Notes: a model not told the origin generated them from the letters alone. A stretch of 64,000 nucleotides of DNA from Siphonodentalium dalli (GCA_032622095.1 CP136068.1:182534796-182598795), one strand, 5' to 3'. Shown: positions 23,050 through 34,859, numbered from the stretch's first letter. A program made the numbers and translations.

Positions 23050-24320
23050 TTCATGTATACATGCCACCCACAATCCCACATAGTGTCCCAAATCATTCAT
23101 GCACGTGGTGTCCAAGCCACACAATCAGTGTCTCAAACCGACCACCAATTGAGTACCCAAAAACCAACCAATGGGTGTCCATAACCATCCTGTAATGGCC
23201 TCAAGCCACACGACGATTGTTTCAAACAAACAGGAGTGTTTAAACTTTTCGAATAGTGTCTTAAACCACACATGAAAGTGCCAAACCATATAATGGGTGT
23301 CACAAACTAGCGTATAAAACAACCCGTCGAATATCTCAAACCACACAGCGAGTGTCCCATGGTTTGATAATCTCACTTGATGGTTTGGAGCACTCATCTG
23401 ATGGTCTGGAATACTCGATGGAGGGTGTGTACACTATTTGGACGTTTTTAAATGACATGACAGTTAGTAAATGTGTTTGGATGTGTTCGGATCTCATTTG
23501 TTGGTTTGCAATACTAGTTTTATGGTTCGGATCACCAGCTGGGCGATTTGTGACATCCTTTGGACAGTTTGGGACAACAATTGTTGGATTTGGGGCACTG
23601 ATTTTATTACTGATTTGAATTGATTGAGACGACAATTGAGTGGGTTTGGACACCTGTTGTATGACATAGGGTACTACCCAGATGCTTGGGACACTAGATG
23701 TGTGGCATGATGTACATAATGGATGCCCATTTGACACTCTTCGTGTTGTTTCTGACACATAAACCTACCGTATGGTTTGGGACACTCTTTGTGTGGCTGT
23801 CTGCGTTCACTGAATGGTTTGACACACTTTTGTGCGCACGTTGTATTGGTTGTAGCACTCGCTGGACGGTTAGGGACACTCATTGGTAGTTTGAGATACA
23901 TGTGTGGTGGTTTGGGACACAATCTGTGTTGTTTGTATATTTTGTGGCACTATCAGTGTGGTTTGAGTTCCTTGAATTGGTTGGGGTACTAATCGAGTGG
24001 ATTGAGACATCATTGTGTTTTTGGGATGCATGGTTTTGGGGTACTATACATGTGGGTTGGATATTATGTGCATATGGTTGTAGGCAATATACCTGCCTGG
24101 TTAAAGGAACAGTTTTGGCGGGTTGCTCGAGACACTCTCGGAAGTTTGGGACAATATTTGAATTTGGGGCACACATCTTATGGATTTGGATACTCACGTG
24201 TTGGTTTTGCATACTAGGTGGGTAGTTTGTAACTATGTATATGGTTTGATACACTCGTATGTGGTTTGGGAGGCTCATTTGATTTATTGTGAGACTAGTT
24301 AGTGGTTTTGGAGAACTAGT
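23050..24320. repeat. ~30-bp minisatellite that switches strand
   Basis: Diverged copies of a ~28-32 bp word with core GTGTCCCAAACCACACA fill the block. From about 23060 to 23350 the core reads GTGTCYCAAACCACAC on the plus strand; from about 23355 to 24310 it reads GGTTTGGGACACTC, the complement. The change of direction falls near 23350-23360 at AGTGTCCCATGGTTTGATAA. Long open frames on both strands (Cys/Trp/Gly-rich or Pro/Asn/Ser-rich) are consequences of the repeat. Confidence 0.85.
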
Positions 24321-25773
24321 ATGATGGCATATATCACTACGTATTGGCTATAAATGTATTCGGTATGTGAAGATTTAGTGAAAAATCAACACACTTCAAT
24401 TTTTGACTTCCTATCGCAATTTTCGCCGTCATTTTGAAACATTTTAAAACACCGAATTAACAAACATATGACTTACTATTATCGGATTAGGATTGGACAT
24501 CATGTATGGTGGCACAAATATAGCCAAGGACGCCTATTGTTTGCGGATAAATAAAACATATCTGATGTTAATATACTTCCTTTGCCATTTTTCCCGCCAT
24601 TTTGTTTTTTTGCAGCTAAAGTTTGTAATAAATGGCAGGCATAATTATGATATGGCAACAAGATTAATGCGTTTCTGATGCAGTTTTATGTCACATTATA
24701 ACAATGAAGTGAGCGGGTATATACCCCCGAAAATTATTGACCACCATATTACCTGTTACATACACGGACATCTTTCAAAGTCGAAATAATTTGAGCAAAT
24801 ATCATAACCAACAAAACAAAAATGGAATAAATGTAATCCTGGGGGACCTTGTTCCCGGAATACAATTCCAATTTTCATAATTTTCTCACATGTTTTTTTT
24901 ATTGCATTTGTTTACCTAAATATAACGACTGTCCATCCATGAAAGCATCAAGCATTAGTTTATGTTATCGTGTTTAGCAGACAGGGACCTCGACTCAGCG
25001 TTTGTGGTCGGCAGATTTGTTGATTAACAAGACATCAATTTCACCATTTTTTTTATTTACATATGCTTGTCTTTTGACCCAAAAATGACGATTTCCCCAT
25101 CCCGGCATTCATTGGGATTATGGATGTGTTATTGTATGGGTATAGTCACATTCAAAAACAAAAAAAATGGACATAAAAGCCATAAATATGACTCAATTTT
25201 AAAGAGCTTTAGAAATTGTTACCCAAAGCGCTTTTTTATTATCAAAAACAGCTTATCGCCTATGTGTTATAGGTTCACTTGAGAATCGAGTCTAAACGAC
25301 TAGAACATATAGTGGCCTGAGTTTCGTAGCGAGTGTCAAGTTGTTCGGTTTCAGGTGTATATAGTGTAATGTCAATGCTCTAGTTGAACAAATTCCGACA
25401 TGCATACCAAAGTTAGACAATACTTTAGTTGAAATGTCATCTGTGTTAGCGTACATGTACATAGAACGCTTATATGTCATATGCTCTCTGAATTCCAAGA
25501 TGTCGTGTTAAGATTCAGACCTGTGAGATTATGCTGTTTGTTCTAAGTTATAATTACCTTAATAAGTTTGGCTAACAAAGGGAGATAATTTCATGGATAT
25601 TGCAGACCCTTTAATAGATATATTCTGATCGATGAAAACTATAGCATTTCTCATCGGGTAAAATGGCATTCGATGGCATAATGCCCTGGCATAGTATGCG
25701 ATTAGGTTATCGGTGACAACAACCATTTTACGCGCTTCTATTGAATAATCGTATCATTATAATTGTGAAAACG
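24321..25773. other. Unassigned sequence; possible 3' flank of the minus-strand gene
   Basis: No supported exon on either strand. The PAN-galectin-like gene should end near 25774-25750, so the part close to 25773 may be its immediate downstream flank. Confidence 0.4.
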
Positions 25774-25779
25774 TTTATT
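25774..25779 (-). promoter_or_regulatory. Candidate polyadenylation signal AATAAA
   Basis: The minus strand reads AATAAA here, 128 nt downstream of the proposed stop codon at 25908-25910. Spacing is reasonable for a short 3' untranslated region. AATAAA is common by chance in AT-rich DNA. Confidence 0.4.
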
Positions 25780-25907
25780 TACTTCAAGTTGAATTACTCA
25801 TATCCCACACGCTAAGAATTTATATTCGAAAGTGGTATAAGATACTACACGTATGGCAGGTTGAATTAACTTGTAAGCTCACGCATATGTCATTTGACTA
25901 CTGTCAG

Positions 25908-26024
25908 TCATGTTGGCATTCGCAGTTCTACTACTATACTGCTCAAACCGAGCGCCTCGTGGTAGAGAACGCGAACATAAATGATTCGAACATAGGTGAA
26001 GTTAAAAGCTGTCAAATTGGCGTG
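25908..26024 (-). CDS. Exon 5 (last): galectin-like C-terminal strands
   Basis: Acceptor CCCTGTGACAG precedes a phase-0 open exon of 39 codons ending TGA at 25908-25910. The peptide contains LTAFNFTYVRIIYVRV and ends SIVVELRMPT, compatible with the last beta-strands of a galectin fold (usually F-x-x-R then a hydrophobic strand ending the domain). It keeps the 774-nt total in frame. The polypyrimidine tract is weak and the usual Gly-Asp-Val motif is not present, so another last exon is possible. Confidence 0.42.
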   Translation of the reverse strand, partial: HANLTAFNFTYVRIIYVRVLYHEALGLSSIVVELRMPT

Positions 26025-27069
26025 CTGTCACAGGGTACGTAATTCATAGTTGTGGTATAACCACTATTAATTTACCGATAAAACCTTCTAAATCACCTAC
26101 ATTGTTTAGCTGTGTAAAATGGAAAACACGCCACCTTCGTACATGAACACTAACTTCTTGCAATATGGCTTACGGGATCAACTCTTAGTGGCAGCGAAGC
26201 ATCTCGACAATTGGCCGAAACTACGGACAGATGCAAACGGTGATTAACACCGACTTAATGCCGTAATCAACACTAACCGATGGAAATTAAAGGACATGTA
26301 ACCTGATATTTGGTTCTTAATAATTTAGAAATATTGTATATAACACACGGAGGGCCAAATAACATTACACAGACCAAAGATGTAAATTTTTAAATTTAGA
26401 TAATTGTGTTGTGGGTATGTGGCAGACAGATACGTATACTGTATATTTGCATAGAGTATAGGAATAGATATATGTTTCAAAAGTCGAAAATCATCCGATA
26501 TCATCAGTTACAATAATCCGGGGGTGATCCCTCTAATCGAATAACCACCGATTTTCCGAACTTACTGTTGATGCCAACTTATGTGTATGCGTATGTTGCA
26601 GACATGTGAGATAAGTATACTGTATGTTTGCACAGGGTATAGGAATTAATATATGTTTAACCCTTTAATGACTGAAGCTTCCTGAAATTTTGCGAAAACC
26701 CTGTGCCGATGCGTTCTCTTAAATATGCGAGTCGCCCATATATCATGAATGCATTGGCCTAACAATATTCATGAATTATCTTATTAATGCGAGGCTCACT
26801 GTGATAATGACACTGTGTACGGACACATGATCGTTGATGCTGCACCAACGCAGCTCACGCCATCAAAAGGTAAACACTTCCGTATGGAGTCCCACAGCGA
26901 TCCATGCAGATGACAGGCATCGGTGTATTGTTCTCTCTGACTGAGGTTTCATAAAGGGGTAAACAATCGATTTATATTAACCGATATCGTAAGTTCCAAT
27001 AACCCGATGATGATCCCTCTAATCGAAGAACCATAACTTTTCGACAATCAACTGGCGATAACAACTTAC
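26025..27069. repeat. Intron 4 with ~182-bp duplicated modules
   Basis: GTATACTGTATRTTTGCA followed by AGGAAT...ATATGTTT occurs at about 26434 and 26617. The phrase GATCCCTCTAATCGAA with its flanks occurs at about 26526 and 27013. A 43-codon ATG-initiated plus-strand frame starts at 26119 but has no recognisable features. A TATGCGAGTCG..CCTAACAATATTCATGAAT segment near 26720-26790 is related to the hairpin at 54685-54745. Confidence 0.5.
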
Positions 27070-27268
27070 CTGCATTCGTTTGGTATCGGCTCGGGCTTCG
27101 ACGGTGAAATTCTTGCCAACAGCGAATGGTTGAGTTGAACTGATGGTCAGGATACCATCCCATGCTTTGTTCACGCGACCTGTAAACGTGATCTGGTTCG
27201 TGTCGATCTTTACCAACATTCTCAATGCGTAATCAGCCGCCTGTGTTGCTTTAATTGTAAACGCCAAA
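27070..27268 (-). CDS. Exon 4: galectin-like core
   Basis: A clean exon: acceptor TTCTTTATTCATCGCAG before 27268 and donor CAG|GTAAGT after 27070. It is 199 nt, starting with the last base of a split Arg codon and ending in phase 0. The peptide runs LAFTIKATQAADYALRMLVK, then TFTGRVNKAWDGIL and PFAVGKNFTVEARADTKRMQ. This is the galectin pattern of F-x-I strand, the Leu-x-Phe-x-Pro-Arg region, a central Trp and the F-x-x-G-x-x-F-x-x strand. The canonical sugar-contacting His-Asn-Arg of galectins is not preserved at the aligned positions (LRMLVKI). Confidence 0.65.
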
Positions 27269-27584
27269 CTGCGATGAATAAAGAACAATTTTGTTGTTAT
27301 ATTTGACCAAAATTTTGGAATAGCATTAGATTATTTTCGAAGATGAAAATGGTAGAGAATAAGAACACAATCAACAACAGCAAAACGGGAAAACAACCCA
27401 ATAAACAAACAGAACCAAACATAAAATAGAATACAACAAAATATATATATGACTCTCATCAGGTTTGTTATAATTGTATCAAGGGCCATACATGTTGAAA
27501 GTGACGAACGAGTCTGTATACAATATGTATAGGACAAATGCAACCACGTTACATTTCCAATCAAATAAAGGTCTCACGTAAACA

Positions 27585-27860
27585 TGTCAGAACACTATAA
27601 CATGTCACATGAAACATGTCAGAACACTATAACATGTCACATGAAACATGTCAGAACACTTTAACATGTCAGAACACTATAACATGTCACATGAAACATG
27701 TCAGAACACTATAACATGTTACATGAAACATGTCAGAACACTATAACATGTCAGAACACTATAACATGTCACATGAAACATGTCAGAACACTATAACATG
27801 TCACATGAAACATGTCAGAACACTATAACATGTCACATGACACATGCCGCACATCGCACA
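27585..27860 (+). repeat. 32-bp minisatellite with 19-bp deletion variant
   Basis: Copies of AACATGTCAGAACACTATAA followed by CATGTCACATGA alternate with shorter copies lacking the CATGTCACATGA part, inside intron 3. Each unit carries the palindrome ACATGT twice. The copies are nearly identical, indicating recent expansion. Confidence 0.9.
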
Positions 27861-27892
27861 TGACAAGTATTTGTGTGTATTATAAGTTCAAT

Positions 27893-27982
27893 AACACCCT
27901 AAATAATCGACTCCTTATCCACAGCAAAATTATGGGTAATTTTTCAGGATTTGGTTTGTTGCCATTCATCGGAAAGCTGCCA
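27893..27982 (+). repeat. Half copy of the 215-bp foldback element
   Basis: AATAATCGACTCCTTATCCA through TTGCCATTCATCGGAAAGC matches one arm of the hairpin element at 49861-50075 with a 10-bp deletion and several differences. The second arm is missing. Confidence 0.75.
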
Positions 27983-28434
27983 GTGAGGTAATTTGACATG
28001 ATGATACTGGATGTACTTTTTTAATTTTGGTAGTACCAGTTTTAACAATATGTGATGAACAGTGGCCTATGTGATTTTGTCCAGCGCCGTTTTGGTTTGA
28101 AAACTAAAGGATATAACTAGAGTTTGTGAGTAGACAGAGGAAAGTATCTCATGAGTGACCGGATTGTATTTATCTTGGTCACGAATCAGTTTCGGAATCG
28201 ATCCAAAAGCACTATTTTGCATTCTTGTTATCCGTTTACTAAATACATTCACAATGAAACACAACAACTTTTACAAATACGTCTGACCTCTGTCTAGATA
28301 CTTCGTCATACTTCATTGACCGCCACAGAGAAATATAGTTCCCAAATTACAACATACATGTATATCTCCCCATAAGCATGACCAATTTCAACACACAAAA
28401 AAACAGTTTATCGTTATCTGTATATAACTGTATA

Positions 28435-29037
28435 CCAGTAGGATATGTCTGTCTGTCCGGATTGTTCACCCAGACCCCTGAACCGATTTCAATCAAATTT
28501 GGTGTTGATTACGCACTCTCTCTTGGAGTTAGTTTTCCGCAATTCTATTAAAAAATAAATAAATAAATAAAACACATTTTAATAGGCTCAATACGGGCTT
28601 ATTTCAGATTCATATTAGCCAATGTGAATAGTTTATGAACAGTATGAACCTATCTGCACGACGATATGTTGCAACACCACACATATGATCTTTGTAATGT
28701 GTTTAAATGTGACCCGCGCCATTCAATAGAATAACGGATAGGAGTCCACTATGGGCTTATTCCAGAATTGCAATGTCGATGTTTAGGTCAATATGGTATG
28801 TTTATTCGGATTGTTCTCGCAGACCCCTTGACAAATTTCAGCCAAATGTGGTGTTCTTACTCGGGATACCCTGACGGAGATTAGTTGGTCAAAATATAAC
28901 GTTCATGCCACATTGACCTATATCTAGTTATGAGGCATCGGTTTGTCGAATTGGAATTCGGGTTCGGGCCAATACGAAATGTCTTGGCCTCATCATTTTC
29001 TATGTGGAAATAGACGATTAATAACATTCTCACTCAC
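28435..29037. repeat. Intron 3 remainder: family-B pieces and (AAAT)n
   Basis: TCCGGATTGTTCACCCAGAC then CCTGAACCGATTTCAATCAA at 28457 and a similar phrase at 28807 are fragments of family B. An (AAAT)n run lies at about 28549-28571. The segment ends at the donor of exon 3. Confidence 0.6.
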
Positions 29038-29123
29038 CGTTCTCTCTCCATTCTTCCTCTGATCCTGATTGTCCGCCCGGTGACCCATCCACCGAGAATC
29101 GGATAAAGGTCGTAGCCATCCTC
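29038..29123 (-). CDS. Exon 3: start of the galectin-like domain
   Basis: Acceptor ATATATGTTTTAG before 29123 and donor CG|GTGAGTG after 29038; 86 nt, entered in phase 0 and left in phase 2, which matches the single leading base of exon 4. The peptide EDGYDLYPILGGWVTGRTIR then IRGRMERE resembles the galectin entry strand (G-G-L-x-x-G-x-x-I-x-I-x-G-x-V). The split Arg codon is completed across the intron. Confidence 0.55.
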
Positions 29124-30763
29124 CTAAAACATATATGTGTATTTACAGGGATCCATTCATATAATTAAACTTCTTCTCTTCCATATTTACTAGTTTACTA
29201 GTATGCAACACTCATTGCTATTCATTCTATTGCAGAATTGCAATTGACTATCGCCAACAGTTCGTTCATTCAGTATGTGTCGTCATAGGCGTGATCGGAA
29301 TAGTGTTGAAATATATTTGGATTTCGTCGGGATTGGATCTTGGTTTTTGACTGGGGTATCCTGAACTACCTCCGGCAACTCAGCAGGATTTAAAAAGAAA
29401 ATCGCGATAAGATTTAACGAAGTCATCCAGCCGGTATCCCAGTGGGATTCCATGTGATATGTCCTAGAGGGAGTTAACTCGTGGAAGTATGTGGTATGGC
29501 CTAAGGGGAGTTATATGAACATACACTTCAACCAGTTTGCAGCGGTTTCAATTGTAATATAGGACACATGATCATATATCACTATCATCGTGTGTCCATG
29601 GAACTGTACAGTGGTCAATAGACGTTTGCCGCACCCTACTAAGAACGAACCATAATTCACGTGCCGTTCCACAAATGATAATGATCAGGGCGTAAGTACA
29701 ATGCCTGATGTTATGCAGTCTTGTTACATAATACCGCCTTATATTTCCTTACCCAAAGACTCAAATGCAGTGACTTGGCGATTTCATACCACAAACAAAA
29801 ACTACAACAACAATCTTTTATACACAACCTGACAGCGAAATCCACTAATTAACTAATTCCCACGTATTTAGATAGCATTTATATTTTAACCGTCCAACTT
29901 GAGACTTTAATCGAAAATGTGTTATTATGTTCGTTTTATACAACAGCGTAATTGAGATTAAGAAGCATTACCAAACGATGTACTTTGCAGACTCATCGTC
30001 GGAGAATTGTGCAAGTTGGTTGTGGACATGTATTTAATCGTGACATAGCAAAAATAAGCAGCCGTGTAACCTGACATCATTTCCCGAAACATGAAGCAAT
30101 GAGTTATTTATCAATATCATTATATAATAGTCTTCTTTCATGATAAGGATATGCGTTATATGGTGTGTGCTGTGTCTAAACGAAATTAAATAATGAAAGT
30201 CTGGCTCTCTGTGATTTTGATCAAAAAGCTCGTGGCGATAGTCGTTTACAGGTCAGGAGCGATATATAAATCCAATTGTTGTAAACTTGGCAAAAGTTTC
30301 AGGATAGATTACTCTATTCTTCTGTTTTACTAGATCATTGGCAGATTGGAATGGAATATTTTTATGACATTCTAAGTTCTTGGTTTAGGAGAATGGGTAA
30401 AATTACAATACAAATGTGAGGGAACGTGGTAGGGGTATGGTCGAAGTATAAGGTGCATGGGGTACTTTTCGAGTAGTGGTGGGTATGGAATCTTAGTATT
30501 GTGGCTGTGGGTATAGCAAATAATAACATGTATGGCTACTCCGTTCTCGTATAATTGCGCAGCTTAACAGCGTTTCGGTGTACTTTAGTGCTTATTATAA
30601 CATTTAAATATTTACATATTGACTCAAACAGGTGATAATAGCAATTTAAGTGGAAATGCTTCATTAAACGCCCAAAGATAAATAGATAAAAAGTTATCGA
30701 TGACACATTGAAAATCTTATTGTTTAAGTATATTTTTTAATTTATCTGTATTATTTTGACTCA
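29124..30763. other. Intron 2 sequence, unassigned
   Basis: No exon with matching phase was found between exon 3 and the LINE fragment. Contains GAGGGAGTTAACTCGTGG near 29470, which shares the GAGTTAACTCGT core of the palindromes at 17324 and 17366. Confidence 0.4.
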
Positions 30764-31576
30764 TTATTCTTTTTCTGTCGAAAGATCTACTTTTGTGTAT
30801 TTATTGTCTCGATATTCGGCATAAAATGTAGCGAAATGGTCCGACACATTGGAAAGAATGATGCCAGTGTCGACACGGGAAACGATGTTGTTGCTAAAAA
30901 TATAATGTCGCCGAGTGGTTAGTTATTCGCATATGTCGTGTAATTACAGGTAAGAAGCCATTTCCAAACATGTTTTCGACGAAGTTATTTGTTTTTGTAT
31001 GTGATAGAAGTTAAGCAAGTCTATACTGAAATACCCTATGATATATGCTTTCGTCCCTGTGCCGTTTAAATGTTGTACGACGTTTGTTATTTTAGTTATA
31101 AAAGTATCTAGATCTGACAAGGGGGCTGTATATTGGTCTATATATATAGACCCTACTACATATGAGTAGTGTCCAGAGTCTATTCGATGAAGTGTTTCAA
31201 TGACATGATGAATAAATATGGCCAGATCCTTACGAGTTTTAAAAGATAGAGTTTCTTTTATGAACATCCCAACACCACCATGTCCGTCGTCGCCATCGGG
31301 TCGGGACTTAAATTGAAATGCATGATAACCGGGGAGATAATACTCTTCTCGGATCTTGAATATTTCTGACAAAGCCAGAACATCAATAGAGTGGTTAGAT
31401 TTTGTAATATATGATAACAGATTTTTAAATGAATCCCAATTAGCGTCCAGGCTTCTGCAATTTAGACCGATAATTGAACATTCGGATTTGGAAATATTTA
31501 TATTTTCGTTCAGCTGCGAAGGTGACAAATAGTTACATGAGTGATTTGAGAAATTATTATGTGTTCCCATCATCAT
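30764..31576 (-). pseudogene. LINE endonuclease (EEP) fragment
   Basis: The minus strand encodes an apurinic-type endonuclease region of a CR1/jockey-like LINE. It has SIIGLNCRSLDANWDSFKNL, then IDVLALSEI, GYHAFQFKSRPDGDDGHGG then VGMFIKE, and YSYVVGSIYI. After a frameshift near 30880-30900 it continues IVSRVDTGIILSNVSDHFAT. The order N-C-R-S-L, ALSE, GGVG and SDH is standard for this domain, though parts of the catalytic set (for example the expected GDFN, here GYFSID) are altered. It ends at a stop at 30764-30766 with no reverse transcriptase following. It lies in intron 2 of the PAN-galectin-like gene, same strand. Confidence 0.8.
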
Positions 31577-32507
31577 CGTCAGGAGGACAATTTAACAAAG
31601 TTTTAAGATTTAAGTAGTTACTTCCCTAAACATCGCCCAGTGTTGTCATGGTTAGTTCTGATGATAGAGTCACCTTTCTTGCCCTCGATAATATTACAAT
31701 AAATTGATGTTGATATACTGTCAATGTGGCCAACAAAGAAGGACTCAAACACTTTATAGTCAATCCATACCCAAAACTGAGTTACACCTGTGGTATACGC
31801 TTGTTGCCAGTTGGAAGATATCGATAGTATACTTGATCCAACTCTGTGGATGGGTGATAATTCGCTCGGAACTATTCTTATGGAAGTTAGAGACAAAATT
31901 ATTCAAGAAGAATATACTGATATTCTGGATTAAAATATTCGATATTTTATCAAGTGTTGTTTTACCCCTTTGTATTTAACCCGTATCCCCTGGGGTAGGT
32001 GCGCTATTATCAAACGTGACCTAGTTACGAAACGGTTAGACTAGTACCATCGATCGCCTCATCATTAAGACACAAAACTGTAGTCAGTATAATAAGGTCT
32101 GATTAGATCAAATAACGTTCATCTGCGTAGAAAGTTAGACGTTCATATCGTTAACCCAACTAGAGAAATTAACGTGGAACACACGTAGAAACGTCCGACT
32201 TTATTGTGGTTAGTCTACTAATGTCAAATAAGTGCAAATAACGCCAATTAACGTTGATATATCAATGTAGGAACTTCAAACGATTACGTCAGCCGTTGTT
32301 GTGATAACTAATTGGGTCAACAGTAGTCCATGCACTACGTAAGTTGTGTATTCGCATCGGTCAACAGTGTAATGCATACGATTGCTCTGCATTCGCATGG
32401 TTAATATCCTAGATAACCGTTATATATTATATATATATTTTAACAGAAGAACATATATTCGTTTCTCCTTTAATAGTAAATTTAATTAATACATATGCAA
32501 TACGTAC
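31577..32507. other. Intron 2, unassigned; possible LINE 5' region
   Basis: An open minus-strand frame at 31618-31896 lies just upstream of the endonuclease frame and might be the LINE's 5' region, but I do not recognise it. The rest shows no supported feature. Confidence 0.3.
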
Positions 32508-32561
32508 AGGCACGCCGGCGTAGCTGTAGACCGGATTTGAACTGAGTGGTCTCCCTGATGC
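32508..32561 (-). CDS. Exon 2: linker between PAN and galectin-like modules
   Basis: A 54-nt exon, phase 0 at both ends: acceptor TTTTTGTTTTCAG before 32561 and donor CCT|GTACGT after 32508. The peptide ASGRPLSSNPVYSYAGVP (18 residues) resembles the N-terminal strand of galectins (N-P-x-x-x-Y-x-x-x-I-P) that precedes the G-G-L motif. Small exons are easily mimicked by chance; the matching phase and the galectin-like peptide support it. Confidence 0.5.
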
Positions 32562-32742
32562 CTGAAAACAAAAACAAAAATAACGAGGGAGTGAGTTGGA
32601 AATGATCGGCGTCTATATATTATGCTTTAACGTTGATGTCTCTCGTCTTGACATTTTCGTCAAATCGAACGTAGAAATTTCGGATATTACGTATTTTGAG
32701 ACATAAGTGACGCAAATGGCACGAATATTCGATATATACGTT

Positions 32743-32841
32743 ATAAGCACAGCGTCCGATTTATAAGTGAAATAAAGATCACAAGCGCCCGGAGAGCGCG
32801 CGTGGTGTTTATTTCACTTATAAATCAGACGCCGTGCTTGT
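32743..32841. repeat. 34-bp arm hairpin
   Basis: ATAAGCACAGCGTCCGATTT through AAATAAA (32743-32776) pairs with 32808-32841 with few mismatches, loop 31 nt. It lies 180 bp upstream of exon 2 in gene orientation, in intron 1. Size and symmetry fit a very small foldback MITE. Confidence 0.75.
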
Positions 32842-34571
32842 AATATCTCTATGACACCCAATCAGCCAGAGAAACATACAATCAGTGATGAATTTGTGTT
32901 ACCAATTAAGTTTGTGGTCAGTCTTACAAACATGGTCCGGTAAATACAATCAATACTCCATGGTCGGTATTTCACCCAGATCACCCCCGTGTACGTGGTA
33001 TCGCCAAAACCGAGGGTATCGCCAAACCCGAGAATATGGGAAAGTCATTTTCACGTATATGATATGGGGATATGTTTGTTTCTCATCGTAATACAGACAT
33101 CGAGCATCATATGTGTATGTCCACACGAAGCAGGAGTATTTATCCACAAGTTGTCATATAGTTTTCCCAGATCAGACCATTAATTTGTTTTTGGCGAATT
33201 TTTTCAATTGTGTTTTTGCTTTTGCTCACTCAAATTTTCGAGAACATCCATTCACTAGTATAGTTCCTGGACTCCCACGCTTCCAAAACAAATGCCGGTA
33301 TATAGTCTATAGTATATAGTTATATATCTGTCAATGAAGCATCTGACTTAACAGAATTTTAAAAATCCCTGAAGGGACCACTGTGTAGTGAATTTGGGTA
33401 TTGTAATATTACGTCGTGGACGATAAAAGAATAATAAAATAAACACCGTTTGACCTAGTCTGAAGGCGGTCAAAGTGCGTCACATTTGACACCAGTAAAC
33501 AACTGTGTGACAGCCAATCAACGTGTATGATTCGACCATTCCGGGAAACATCACGGAGAATCCCGACGGTGATGACAGATACACTCGAACCATGACAAAG
33601 AACAGATGAACTGAAACTCTATAAACACTGATTGATGATGATACGTTTTAAATGATGTACACATGTTCCTGATAATGTATTTGTGTGAGTACATAAAGAT
33701 TGTTCTATAATATTCATTGTAGTAGATAAAACCCATTCCTAAAATTATTACAACTGTCGGTCCAGAAAGATGCTAACGGCACAGACGAAGATGCGACCAA
33801 ACGCCGAGCTTCTGTGCAGTAAATATGCGTATCACATAAGGAGTTCTGATGAGTTTTCGAGTGTGTTATGTGTATCTGAGACTGATCAATTGGACTGCGA
33901 ACGTCAACTGAAATATGAATCCATAACATATTCGAAATAATGTGTGCATATTATATTATGAATGTATTTCAATTGAAATAAATTGAACATCCATCTCAGC
34001 ATTCATATTTGCGATCTCAATAACGTGAATGAATGATAACGCGATGCCTTGATCACACGCACGTGAATGCTGCCGTTCGCATGCATGCAGCTAATCGGAT
34101 ATTCGTTTAGTATTAACATGCTTGGAGTTTGTATATAGACCACACATGCCGGACGACACGCTACGGCGTATTAACGATTTGTTATAATCATGTTTATTTT
34201 ACAGACTTTATGACTCGTTCCCACCCGAGTAGACCGTTACGCGACAATGAAACCGAATCATGTCATGTCGATCGTTGACCACCTCCCATACTCGTATGTA
34301 ACGAGGGATTCTATGGCGTGGGTATAGTACACTAATAACTTTCAATTTATCGGATCACTTGTTAGAAAATTCCAACCCAAACGATGTGTACACATAGAAT
34401 GCTAAGATAGACACCTCACTGGCAGATGCCCTCTTTATCCGTAGCCTCCCACATCAAGATATAGACAATCGTTTAATTTGCCAAAACAAGGCGAAAACGA
34501 ATACCTCAATCAAAGAGGTGACAGTAGTCACTAATACCACAAGTGACCAGAGAAAGTAAAACAATGTTAAT
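32842..34571. other. Intron 1 sequence, unassigned
   Basis: Contains short repeated words (CGCCAAAACCGAGGGTAT / CGCCAAACCCGAGAATAT near 33001) but no supported exon in matching phase. Confidence 0.4.
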
Positions 34572-34859
34572 GTGCAATACTCACGCCATGGAATACCTCG
34601 TCTCACATATTTGAGACAGAGGTTAGACTTCAAGTTTTCAAAGTTTGATAAGATGCTTCAAGAAAAACGGCCTAAATTGCACATGGAAGTCTTAGATTAT
34701 TGGATTTATGCTGGCTGTCGGGCAGTGGCACACCTAGTGGTGATTCAGCCACCCGATTGTCAACTTGACGAGTTAATTAAGACTCACGCCAGGTTAATCA
34801 GATATCATAAATATCTGATCAATCTTCCCATGAACGAGTTTAACGTAATCAGCTACTGA
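34572..34859 (+). CDS. Unrecognised 95-codon reading frame
   Basis: I do not recognise this frame. Its translation has balanced composition unlike repeat shadows: a basic start (RLTYLRQRLDFKFSKFDKML), a central YWIYAGCRAVAHLVVIQ segment and a Leu/Ile-rich end. It sits antisense within intron 1 of the PAN-galectin-like gene. It is followed 300 bp later by a GACGTTAAACCCCAAT end with (AATC)n-like repeats (35166-35195). It could be a retrocopy fragment, part of an element or chance. No splice sites were identified. Confidence 0.25.
   Translation: MQYSRHGIPRLTYLRQRLDFKFSKFDKMLQEKRPKLHMEVLDYWIYAGCRAVAHLVVIQPPDCQLDELIKTHARLIRYHKYLINLPMNEFNVISY

Noticed and set aside
23125-24278. Long Cys/Trp/Gly-rich and Pro/Asn/Ser/Thr-rich frames resembling secreted repeat proteins
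   Set aside because: Both strands are open through the same ~30-bp minisatellite, with no start context, splice sites or conserved cysteine spacing.
26119-26250. 43-codon ATG frame followed by a GT that could be a donor
   Set aside because: No partner acceptor in phase, no recognisable motif, antisense to the proposed host gene intron.
31618-31896. 92-codon minus-strand frame as a separate gene
   Set aside because: It lies directly 5' of the LINE endonuclease frame and is more simply part of that element or chance; I cannot assign it.
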